Shown here one piece after another: positions 45,901-54,416 of a stretch of DNA of 64,000 nt; within the stretch, counting starts at the first letter, position 1, and each line of letters starts with the position of its first letter. The position numbers and the translations under genes are program-made. The DNA is from Linanthus parryae (taxonomy: Eukaryota > Streptophyta > Magnoliopsida > Ericales > Polemoniaceae), in assembly GCA_023055425.1 (NCBI GenBank), contig JALGPY010000008.1, positions 10,674,501 through 10,738,500 on the forward strand, given 5' to 3'. The notes beneath the pieces were generated by a model. That model was not told where the DNA came from and did no database searches. It saw only the letters and a list, made by a program, of their open reading frames with translations.

Positions 45901-47317
45901 TGGAATCTGGGGGATGGGAAAACCATTGAAATTTGGAAAGATTGGTGGTGTGGTAATGGCCCTCTTTGCAATTATTTGGAGACTACAGCCGAGGATCAGA
46001 AAGTGAATAGTATTGTGGACTCGGAGGGATCTTGGGATCTCAGTCCTTTGAATCAGGAACTGAATGGAGATTCCATTTCATCTATTTTGGAGGTGGTTAT
46101 TCCATCTTCGCCTAGGGGGTGTGACACTCCCTTTTGGAAAGGCTCCAACTCTGGGGCTTTTACTGTTTCCGCTGCCTATGCCTCTATTGATAATGAGAAC
46201 ATGCATTATCAAGAGGAGAGGGGCAGTGGAGTGTGGATCACATTGTGGAAATTGAAAGTTCCACATAAGTTGATCCATTTTCTTTGGACTCTCCTACACG
46301 ATAAAGTGCTCACCAATGTTGGGAGGAGAATTAGAGGGTTTACAAATGATGACAGCTGTAAACTTTGTGGGTCTTGTGCTGAGAACCAGAAACACTTGTT
46401 TCTTACATGTGTGAAGGTCTCGGGCATTTGGGAGACTATCTGGGGTCATGATTGGTTGATACAAAGTTGCAATCTTAATTTCAAATGCTGGCTTGATAGG
46501 AATATCAAAACCAAAAGAGTTGTGGAGAATGTGAACCATGAGGTTCTGTTCTCTGTAACCATTTGGAACATATGGCTCAGAAGGAATAATTTGATTTTCA
46601 ATAATACCCTTGATACTAACATTATTTGTGTGCAGAAAATTTGGAAGCAAGCTAAGCATATACAGGGAGCTTTTTCTCAAATCCCTAACCCTTTCTCTTT
46701 CCATTTGCACAAACTGAATTCTAAATGGCTTCTTCCGATTGCAGGTGATCTAAAAATGAACGTGGATGGTTGTGCTAGGCTTAACAAAGAACATGCGGGA
46801 TTTGGAGGTGTCTGCAGAGATGACAAGGGGAAATGGAAGATTGGGTTCATGGGAAGACTGAAGGATGTTACTAGCTTGGAGAGCGAGTTATGGGCTATCT
46901 ATAGAGGGATCACCGTGCTTTTCAGCAATAATTGGTGCAATGCTATTATTGAGAGCGATTGTCTTGAAGCTGTTATGATCTTCCAAGGAGCAAAACAAGG
47001 CCCAGATTCGATGAAAGCTCAGATTGGGGATGGTAAAAACATTATGACAAGAATCCAGGGTAGATTGAGGCACGTCACAAGGGACTGCAATGAAGTGGCA
47101 AATGCTCTTGCAAACATGGGGGTGGAGCAAAACGAGCTCATGAGCATTTTCACTGACATTCCAGAAGCCGTGAAAGGGCTACTGGTTGCTGACAGCATGG
47201 GAATTGGGATGTTCCTCTAGTGTAGGGAGGTGTTTCTTTTCTGTTTTGTTGTTTATGTTGGTTTGTGTTTGGTAGTTTGAACTCTGTTTGGTTTTATTCC
47301 GAAGTAACTAAAAAAAA
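42973..47317 (+). mobile_element. Young L1-type LINE, 5'-truncated
   Basis: 4345 bp between two 17-bp perfect direct repeats, ending in a short A tail (47310-47318). ORF1 (the RNA-binding gag-like protein) is missing, so the insertion was truncated upstream of ORF2. The ORF2 frame is intact, which argues for recent insertion. A 24-bp segment (GAAGGTTGCTCGATGTCGGTG) occurs twice at its 5' end, 42977 and 43084. Confidence 0.85.
42982..47220 (+). CDS. LINE ORF2: endonuclease-reverse transcriptase-RNase H
   Basis: 1412 codons from the first ATG; the family's usual start is probably the internal Met at 43096 (MSVKILAWNVRG), giving 1374 residues. Domains in order (numbered from 42982): apurinic-type endonuclease ~40-275 (ILAWNVRG, LAGDFND, closing SDHAPLLLH); reverse transcriptase ~500-770 (FRPISLCN, KIDLEKAYD, GLRQGDPISP, catalytic FYADD near 730); zf-RVT near 1090-1150 (CKLCGSCAENQKHLFLTC); RNase H from ~1257 (NVDG, ESELWA, ESDC, RDCNEVANALA). 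All the catalytic acidic positions are present. The protein would nick target DNA and copy its RNA into the break. Without ORF1 this copy would need help to move. Confidence 0.92.
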   Translation: MLDVGELEGLRSAELDQEIVSRMDPFFKIPPPVVEGCSMSVKILAWNVRGAGNSSFESNYVELLRLHKFQISIIVEPKVPISALGDFFNDHGFTGMSVSDPVGRKGGIWVHWNPELVNVVTHSISNQVIHATVSRTNYHKWVLSAVYGSPNPTIREQMWDNLEEFMGDSDDPWVLAGDFNDFASGNERRSFSTTSVTSRTQKFQDNLNKCKLLDLGSQGPKMTWTNNRQGLANTMVRLDRALCNTSWRVQNPNAVVQTLPRTYSDHAPLLLHVDGMISIPKVVKSFKFEAAWTSIPEFNSFVCDQWDNLNGTDILDKTKKITVDIVNWCKVNFGNIFRNKRWLLGRLEGIQKSQSLAYCHNLFLLEKELIVKYNVILQQEELLWFQKSRNSWICHGDRNTKFFHLSTIIKSKRKEILALKKDDGTWMNNLEEIRDHVTNYFVSLFSADFNAINGLNFEWNHLLCPKIDINDHGIFTAPPSEKEVRDVVWSMNAYKAPGRDGLQAMFYKKYWNSIGRDVHRFIFNCFENGTFDKEVNKSIICLIPKIDLPESLKNFRPISLCNTLYKVLAKCIVNIIRPFLDNLVGPFQSSFIPGRSTKDNIIITQEVIHSLKKRKDKFGGMVVKIDLEKAYDRISWKFIAETLDFFNFPKKFIDLVMHCITSVTTAVLWNGVKLDDFQMGRGLRQGDPISPYIFVLCMERLSHIIEDLVKNKKWFGIKTSRSGPIISHLFYADDLMLFGRCDLTTCRAMRDVLSDFECLSGLKVNAHKSKIFFSRNTTSSRRNVIKGIIGIPETGSLGKYLGIDLVHGKLDKDSVKNVISNLNVRLSGWKCKMLSFAGRVTLTKSVLAALPSYCMQMYPLPVSICNKIDRTCRNFIWGDSSEKRRIHLVNWNTVCLPKDRGGLGVKKARVQNLALLAKLSWEVEFNQNALWCTVMRKKYLKDGTICASKKIGSGSPIWRGICLTKKFLASNLKWNLGDGKTIEIWKDWWCGNGPLCNYLETTAEDQKVNSIVDSEGSWDLSPLNQELNGDSISSILEVVIPSSPRGCDTPFWKGSNSGAFTVSAAYASIDNENMHYQEERGSGVWITLWKLKVPHKLIHFLWTLLHDKVLTNVGRRIRGFTNDDSCKLCGSCAENQKHLFLTCVKVSGIWETIWGHDWLIQSCNLNFKCWLDRNIKTKRVVENVNHEVLFSVTIWNIWLRRNNLIFNNTLDTNIICVQKIWKQAKHIQGAFSQIPNPFSFHLHKLNSKWLLPIAGDLKMNVDGCARLNKEHAGFGGVCRDDKGKWKIGFMGRLKDVTSLESELWAIYRGITVLFSNNWCNAIIESDCLEAVMIFQGAKQGPDSMKAQIGDGKNIMTRIQGRLRHVTRDCNEVANALANMGVEQNELMSIFTDIPEAVKGLLVADSMGIGMFL

Positions 47318-47334
47318 AATAAAAGGAGAGAAAA
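47318..47334 (+). repeat. Right target-site duplication of the LINE
   Basis: Same 17 bases as 42956-42972, directly after the A tail. Confidence 0.85.
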
Positions 47335-47489
47335 ATAATAAAGTGGATGGTCATAGTTGTGTTATCTTTTTTAGCTACTCCAGCAACGAACGTGGAGAGA
47401 AATTTTTGTTTGCTATAGAGTAAATGAGGTGACATTGCTCTAATTATACATCACACATATTAAAGAAAGAAAATTAGTGGTAGACAAAA

Positions 47490-47805
47490 AAAGATAAATT
47501 TCCTAAATGTCCTGACGTGTCCTATGATATATTGATGGAAGAGGTCCGACAACTTTTGCTAAGATGCACTGAGGAAGGGGTAAAAGCAATTGGACGAAAC
47601 GCTAATCAGGTAGCACACCGACTCGTCAGACATGGTTTATCCCAAAACGTTTGGGCCTCTTTTTAGGTTGACTCTCCTGATTTCATTAGTACTGAACTAG
47701 CCCATGACTTTACTGGGTTGAGGAAAGTGTAACTTTGGTTGTCTAGTTTTTTGTACTATTTGGATGGCTAAGGCCTGTTTTTAATGAGATCCCACCTTCC
47801 AAAAA
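47490..47805 (+). mobile_element. 3' end fragment of another LINE
   Basis: One plus frame encodes the end of RNase H (RQLLLRCTEEGVKAIGRNAN, then QVAHRLVRHGL), followed by a short 3' tail ending AAAAAAAA at 47800. The direct repeats TGTGTTATCTTTTT at 47359 and 47808 may be related to its insertion. It is strongly 5'-truncated. Confidence 0.6.
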
Positions 47806-47809
47806 AAAT

Positions 47810-48815
47810 GTGTTATCTTTTTCTCTACTCCATTAAAAAAAGGAATACAGTGGTTAGTGGGTTGTAGTTCTGTTGAGATGTTCACAACTAAATATAATCG
47901 AAATTGTTATGTTTGTACGAGTAGCATTGATCTTTGAAAATTGACCAAAACTAAAAGTTTATAATTTCAGCTCACCATACAGATTGTGATTTTTGGTTAA
48001 ACTCAATCTTTCAATCTTTTTATTTTCAGTCGATTTTTCAAATGGTAACAAACATGATCTTAGACTGAAGAATACATAGTAGATTATTTGATTTTGTTGT
48101 AATGTGAAAGAGCAATATCTCCATTTTCTTGCTACTACTTCAGTGCAAGCAGGGTCAGGTGCAAAAGTATTGGTGGTGCAGCGCCAAGAATGGTGGGTGA
48201 GGAAGAGTAACCAATCAAGATTTGAACTGTTGCCATCTCTGGTAGGACGTCCATTTACTTGCCTTTTGGGATCTTCAGAACCCGTAAGAACCCACATTTA
48301 AATTGTACTGGTACTATAATTCTACATTCTTATTTTTTTAGAACAAATAATTCTATATTATTTAGGTTTAAAGTAATTAAACGGAACCCTTCACAGATAT
48401 TTAGAAAAATATGACTCTTTTAATTCCTTTGATTGTTTCTCATGATCATCTTTTAACACATTCCAGTATTCCACTGTATGGTTTCGGACCTCAAACAAAA
48501 ATTTCTTCTCAGGGTTTGCTCTAGCGTGAACGAAGTCTCATTGTTCTAACTTTACAACACATAATACGGTATTGAAGAAAGAAAATAAATAACAGACAAT
48601 AAAAATTAAATTTCTTAACTGTCCTTTAATATATTAATTAGGAGTCTCATATCACATTTATTCTCGCAATGATTACTCTTCAGAAAGAGGCCTTTCTGAC
48701 CAACCACTAAAATTTATTATGGCACAATGCGTGGTCTGGTCAAACATGAGATGAGCGGTACTGAGCATATTCTCATTAACACAAATAAATGGGGTCAAAA
48801 TATCAAATAAATGGA
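47810..48815. other. Intergenic, no gene seen
   Basis: AT-rich. A diverged repeat of 47400-47515 is visible at 48500-48640 (shared GAAAGAAAAT and TAAATTTCCTAA/TTCTTAACTGTCCT order), so this may be an old local duplication. No coding sequence recognised. Confidence 0.4.
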
Positions 48816-49075
48816 TACCACTCCGTCTCACATCTTTTGGACCATTTGAATTTTACTACTATTTACTGGTTCATTTTGACTCGATAATTTCGATAGCAAA
48901 ACTTTGTAATTTTTAGATAATTTTTTCGAAGTGTTGTAGAGTAACTCTTATTTTACAAGACAGTAAAAAATGAACGAAAAATTATATCATTTTGCGATCC
49001 AAATTACCGGGTCAAAGTGACCCAGTTACGGGTGAAAAAAGTGCAATGGTACGTTTCAGCTGGGACGCAGTGGTA
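48816..49075. mobile_element. Foldback MITE, copy 3
   Basis: Starts TACCACTCCGTCTCACATC and ends GGGACGCAGTGGTA. Inner arms are CATTTTGACTCGATAATTTC and AAATTACCGGGTCAAAGTGA. More diverged than copies 4 and 5. It lies ~240 bp upstream of the phosphatase gene. Confidence 0.8.
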
Positions 49076-49317
49076 CTTCTATTTCAACTAGAAACCATAA
49101 TATTTCAAAAAAAATAAAAAAATAAATAAATAAATAAATAAACTAGAAACCATAAACCCGTGACAATGACGTCCTTCAATTATCTTCATTAAATCACACT
49201 CATCTTTGTTGTTGGATTCAATAAATACACACCCATATCACCTCATAATTAACTTTCTTCTTCATAACCATAACCAAATAACAACAACACAAACCTCACT
49301 GACTACAATTGCCGATC

Positions 49318-52308
49318 ATGGCCAACGCGCCACCTCGTTCTCTGGCCGTCGCCGCCGTGCTTATTCTCGCCGTCGCCTCATTTCCGATCCACGCCGCCGC
49401 GCACTCTTCTTCTGAGAAGAAGCCACCGCAATTGCTGCGGTTCGACGAGAAGGGGGAGTTCAGGATACTTCAAGTAGCGGATATGCACTACGCCAACGGC
49501 AGAGCCAGGCTTGCTTAGACGTGTGTCCGAATCAGTCCTCGGGTTGCACCGACCTCAACACCACCGCCTTCCTCCACCGCATGATCCAAGCTTTCAAACC
49601 CCACTTCATCGCTTTCACTGGTAATTATAATAAAACCCCCCCTTTCTAATTTTGCTGCTTATGCTTAAAAAATGTTAGTAGTAGTAGTAGTAAGTAGTAC
49701 CACTCTGTCCACCTCTTCCTCCCCATTTGACTTTTATCACTATTCACTGGATCACTTTAACCCGGTGATTTTGATAACAAAATTATGCATATTTTGGATA
49801 ATTTTTTCATTGTCTATTAGAGTAAAAGTTGTTCTATACATGGCGAAAAAAATATCAAAAAATGGCATCTGTTTGTTATTAAAATCACCCGGTCAAAGTG
49901 ATCCAGATATTAGTAAAAAAGTCGAGATGAGGAGGAAAAGGTGGGACAGAGTGGTAGTACACTTGAACTGGTTCATTTTGTGTGTGTGTGCCTTACATGT
50001 TTAGGGCCCAAATCTATTGTTGGGTGGACCAGACACAAAATTGGAACATTGTTGGGACATCAAAATTGAGAAATATACTAGTACAACATTTTTAAGATAG
50101 TACTAGTAGGATTTGTGGTATGGGGAGAAATAAACCATACCAGTCTATTCCGTCTCTTTGTTCCCAATTTTATTTTTGTCACTATTCACCGGATCACTTT
50201 GACCCGGTGATTTGAATAGCAAATCGATTTAAGTTTTTGATAATTTTTTCATGGTATCGTAGAGTAAAAGTTGCTCTATAATATGGTGAAAAAATTATCA
50301 AAAAATCGTATTATTCTGCTATCCATCACCGGGTCAAAGTGACCCAGATACAAGTCAAAAAAAATCAAATGGGAACAAAGAGACGGGACAGACTGGTAAG
50401 TTGGAAGTGGTGGTGGTGGTTGAAATCCCCAGAGACCATGTGACCATGTGGCATGTACTATGTGAGACTTGGAACTAGGGGACACTCAACAAATTAGGAT
50501 TTGGATATGGCTCCTAAATTTATACCAGTTATATGGGTATTGGAATTCTCAAATTTTGGGATCTGGTGGATCCTAAAAGGTCGACATTTTCACTTCTCGT
50601 CGTTCCCCTACGCTGCCATTTTCCAATATTACTGAGTATTTTTAAAATCCAGAGGATAAGGTAACTCAGGTGGGAGATCCATGTTCTGGGTGGCCTTATT
50701 GCATCGTTTGGAGAGCACCTGTGTATGTGATGCTAGTGAACATGTACGGAAAAAGCTGTGTCCGGGGCGAGTTCATCATACCATTTGACACTAAGAACAC
50801 ATAGCATGGCGCTTTAATAAAATAATTCTATCTTCCTTGCAAGCAATTTATAAACTGTGATCTCAGAATTATATTTCTAAGGGTGTGGGGGTCAAATAGT
50901 AACATCCAAACACAAGCTTATTGGTAAAAGATCACGGAAACATCAAAAGAAAACAACATTTACAAGGGGCAAAACAGTGATAAGGTAAAACCTGAGTAAT
51001 GATCACAGTGAAGTGTGAACAAGAGATTATCCCCTCGTTAGAAGCAAGGTACCCTGGAGTCGTGTGCGCTAACTAACTTATTGGATGTTTCTCCTCGTTT
51101 GTTGAAGATGTCCTAGAGTCATATTCTCATATGGTAACTGGATATCTTCAAGTACTGTAGCCACTGCAGAACCAAAGGCCAGAGCGTAATCTTTTCTGGT
51201 ATGGGTAACCTTACTGAGTGTAAACTTTATACACGTGAGCTGAGTGTTAGATCAGTACTGAAAAGCTTTCCTCCAGTGGGCAAGCATATTTTCCCACTGT
51301 TGAGTTCTGGCCACAACTAGAGCTGTAATTTCGGCTAACACCTAAAACCAAAACCGGCCCGAGAAACCTTGAACCGATCGGGCTCGGACCAGGCCGTTCA
51401 TGGTTTTAGAGAAGGTCTAACAGGCCCTAGCCCGAATCTTTTCGGCTTCAGTCCCGGTTCGGTCATATCGGGCTCCGGCTCGGTTTCGGTTACAAGAAAC
51501 TCGGTTATTTCGGGGCGATTTTTCCCGTTAACCGGCCCGTTTGACAGTTCTAGCCACAACACCAATTTGGTAAAAATACTATTATTTGAAATGGATTATG
51601 TCACCATGTCCGCTTCATGGAGGGTTCCAGTGATAAAATGCCTTGTGTCATCATTGTCTTTTGTTTTTTTGAGTGTCTTACCTTCTGTTTATAATAAGAA
51701 CCGGTGGTTGCTGTGACATGTCATTTTTTGTATTCCTCATGGTACTAAAGCTTTACTTATATTTAAGTTAATATGTGCTGATTGTTCAGTGGGCGGAATG
51801 CAGGAGACAATATCTTCGGATTTGATGCAACAGATGCATCTTCTTCCATGGATGCAGCATTTGCTCCTGCGATATCAGCCAACATACCTTGGGCTGCAGT
51901 TCTGGGAAACCACGATCAAGAATCCACCCTCTCCCGTGAAGGAGTCATGAAGAATATTGTCAAAAAGAAGCACACCGTGTCTCAGTTCAATCCTCCTGAG
52001 GTCCCTGACATTGATGGTTTCGGGAACTACAATCTGGAAGTGCATGGGGCTGAAGGTTCAAATTTGGCGAATAAATCAGTTCTTAATCTTTACTTTCTAG
52101 ATAGTGGTGATTACTCCACAGTTCCCTCTATTCCCGGTTATGGATGGATCAAACCCTCTCAGCAACTTTGGTTCCAGCACACTTCAAAGAGACTTCGGGT
52201 AACATAAACTAACGTGACTTCTTTTGCAACTTCCCCTTTCTGCCTTTCATCGTTTTTCACTTGATGGTCAATTACCTAGATTTTTTTAAATAAAAGCCAG
52301 GGTAAAAT

Positions 52309-52361
<53 letters not shown>

Positions 52362-52912
52362 TGTCGGTGAAGTTTCTTATATTGCCTTTGTTGATGCAGA
52401 AATCTTACATGAAGAAGCCAGAGGCTCAGAAGACTGCAGCGCCAGGGCTGGCGTATTTCCACATACCCTTACCCGAGTTTGCAAACTTTGACTCGTCAAA
52501 CTTCACAGGTATCAGACAAGAAGGCATTAGCTCAGCTTCAGTGAACTCTGGCTTCTTTACCACTTTGGTAGAAGCAGGTGATGTGAAGGCTGTGTTTACC
52601 GGTCATGACCATGTCAATGATTTTTGCGGCGAGTTAACTGGTATACATCTCTGTTATGCTGGGGGGTTTGGCTACCATGCTTATGGGAAGGCTGGATGGG
52701 ATAGGAGAGCGAGAGTGGTAGTTGCATCGCTGGAGAAAACAAGCAAAGGAGGGTGGGGAGCAGTGAAATCTATCAAAACATGGAAACATCTTGATGACGA
52801 AAAGCTCACTGCTATAGATGGTCAGGCGATTTGGAGCAAGAGCTCTGCTGGTAAGTTATGGCATGAACCTATAGATTCCTGTCCTGAAAGTGAAGGTTAC
52901 TCGAGTTTGTAA
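49318..52912 (+). CDS. Purple acid phosphatase, PAP29-type, three exons, frameshift in exon 1
   Basis: Exons 49318-49620, 51804-52198 and 52400-52912, with GT-AG introns in phases 1 and 0. Residues 1-28 form a secretion signal (RSLAVAAVLILAVASFPIHA). Metal-binding motifs of purple acid phosphatases are present: VADMHY (Asp), GDNIFG split over intron 1, GNHDQE, YFHIPL and GHDHVND. IDGFGNYNLEVHG, FLDSGDYSTVPS and GGGFGYHAYGKAGW-like segments fit the PAP28/29 subgroup, dimetal phosphoesterases secreted or vacuolar. In exon 1 the frame breaks after ADMHYANG (about 49497-49505) and runs to a TAG; the homologous sequence SQACLDVCPNQSSGCTDLNT continues one frame over. This looks like a 1-bp loss or a sequencing error; everything else is intact. 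Confidence 0.85.
49698..49956. mobile_element. Foldback MITE, copy 4, in PAP intron 1
   Basis: 259 bp from TACCACTCTGTCCACC to GTGGGACAGAGTGGTA, 78 bp into intron 1. Arms include CACTTTAACCCGGTGATTTT and AAAATCACCCGGTCAAAGTG. The 110-codon open frame over it is an accident of the foldback. Confidence 0.85.
50138..50398. mobile_element. Foldback MITE, copy 5, in PAP intron 1
   Basis: 261 bp from TACCAGTCTATTCCGTCTC to GACGGGACAGACTGGTA. Its arms CACTTTGACCCGGTGATTTG and CATCACCGGGTCAAAGTGAC are almost perfect complements. It lies 180 bp beyond copy 4. Confidence 0.85.
50399..51317. other. Intron 1 of the PAP gene, remainder
   Basis: No further coding sequence or recognisable transposon up to the target-site copy GCCACAAC at 51310-51317. 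Confidence 0.4.
51318..51552. mobile_element. hAT MITE with perfect 8-bp target-site duplication, in PAP intron 1
   Basis: 235 bp starting TAGAGCTGTAATTTCGG and ending CCGTTTGACAGTTCTA, near-complementary termini of the hAT type (consensus TAGGGCTGTCAA). Both sides carry GCCACAAC (51310-51317 and 51553-51560). The inside alternates GGCCCG, CGGGCT and CCGGTT motifs. This is the best-defined member of the GC-rich islands in the window. Confidence 0.9.
52311..52359. repeat. (TA)n microsatellite in PAP intron 2
   Basis: About 24 uninterrupted TA units, 40 bp before the intron 2 acceptor. Likely to vary in length between individuals. Confidence 0.95.
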
Positions 52913-53450
52913 TGACCTCCTCAAGAAACATAATTTTGCGGGTACTTCCTTCCTGACCACATCAAAAACTTTTCCAGGTCTTTATGTCATCTTTTTTCAA
53001 TGAGCGGAAATCTTCGTGTTGATTAAATTCCTATGAGAGTCAAAACCTTAGCAGATCAGCGAAAATGAATTGCAGATTAGAGTCCAAACTTCAAACATTG
53101 CATCTCTCATTTTATGTCTCCGTTTTGTTTGCATTTAACAGGAAGCAGGAGAAAGAAAGACACAGGGAAACTATGAGAGAAATGAGATGGAAGTACATTT
53201 TACAAGTTCTGTAGCTGTGCCATTCAATGGTGTCGTTCACTGCAGTGCTAAAGTAGCTCATGTTTTAGGTTTCATAGCATTGTATGAGGATTTTGATGTA
53301 TTTTCTCGGATTTAAATGGCAATATACAGTTTTGAAGGAAATATATGAATATGTGTTTGAAGCTATAGGCATCGGTGAATTGTGATACGGATATCTCAAA
53401 CCCAAAATTTGAGGGAATCAGTATCAACGTCGTCTATTAGACCCTCCGGG
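52913..53450. other. 3' flank of the PAP gene
   Basis: Contains the 3'UTR after the TAA at 52910-52912. No other gene is seen. Confidence 0.4.
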
Positions 53451-53454
53451 GTGC

Positions 53455-53590
53455 AGTTGAGCTGGTTAGGATTGTTTTTATAAGTCGCATTTCCCTAGAG
53501 GTCTTGAGTTCAAACCCAAGGTCTGCGCCTGTTATCCTTCTCAACTGTGAGTCTGCCAGCTCGGTTTTTCTTAGGCTGGTTTACATTTAT
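53455..53590 (+). repeat. tRNA-derived SINE-like head
   Basis: TTGAGCTGGTTAGGA (A-box type, 53457-53471) and GAGTTCAAACCC (B-box, 53506-53517) separated by about 35 bp, followed by a body with GCCAGCTCGG. The hAT-like element starts directly behind it. Confidence 0.5.
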
Positions 53591-53595
53591 ATCAT

Positions 53596-53997
53596 GGTGT
53601 CAAGAGGGCCAGCCGGCGGGCAAACCGGCCCCGGCCCGGCCAACCTTCTGCCCATCCCAGCCCCATACTCAGTATCCCGGCCCCGAAATCGGTCCAGGTT
53701 GCATTTACCCCCAGCGCCCGGCCCCCTCACAGAAGAAGCCCCCTCTGGATTAGCCCGCCCCCTTCAGTCCGGCTGGGCCCCAAAAAACCCTCAAATAAGT
53801 TATTTTTAAAATTATTTTGACTATTTTAATCCGGTCCACCGGCCCGCCCCCCTCCCGACCCTGAACCCAAGGGCTTTTAGCCGATCACTTTCCTCCCCCA
53901 ACAGCCTAGCCCGATCTGCCCCCCTCCCCTCCCAGCCGTCCTCCAAGCCTGCCCCCAGCCCGGCCCCCATTCCAGCCTAGACCGGCCCTTTGACACC
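53596..53997. mobile_element. hAT-like non-autonomous element
   Basis: 402 bp with GGTGTCAAGAGGGCC at the left and GGCCCTTTGACACC at the right, complementary termini. The interior is extremely C-rich (GGCCCGGCC, CCCCTCCC motifs). No clear 8-bp target duplication was seen. The plus frame across it (53504-53809) is not a gene. Confidence 0.65.
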
Positions 53998-54416
53998 TTG
54001 ACATCTATAGTGTGATTTGCAGGCTATTGCACTTGAGCGGGTATTCATCTGGTAAGCTCCGGGTTCCCACATCATCAAATAGGAAGGAAACACCTAGGTG
54101 AACAATAAAATACATTGTTTGGTTTGTAGGAGGCTTCAAGCAGACCTAATGCTTTCAGGCAACATAGTTTAAAGCTCCAGCATTATCTGAAACAAGCAAT
54201 AAATTGCCTGAGACATAATGCTCTCAGGCAACATGATGTCCCAATGATCCAGAAATGTTAGGTTAAGCTACTTCAAATCCATTCTAAAGTTCCAGATACA
54301 GATCAACAACAAAATACTAACATCCTAAAGTTCCATAAGCACCTTTCCTTGTCATTTACATTTTCAATCACTTCCAACTTCCCCAGACCTCCATATAGGT
54401 TCTTCCAAGCCCGTCC

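Noticed and set aside
49672..50004. Small gene of 110 codons in the PAP intron
   Set aside because: It covers MITE copy 4 and is explained by its foldback sequence.
53504..53809. Proline/arginine-rich 101-codon protein
   Set aside because: The frame runs through the C-rich hAT-like element; composition explains it.
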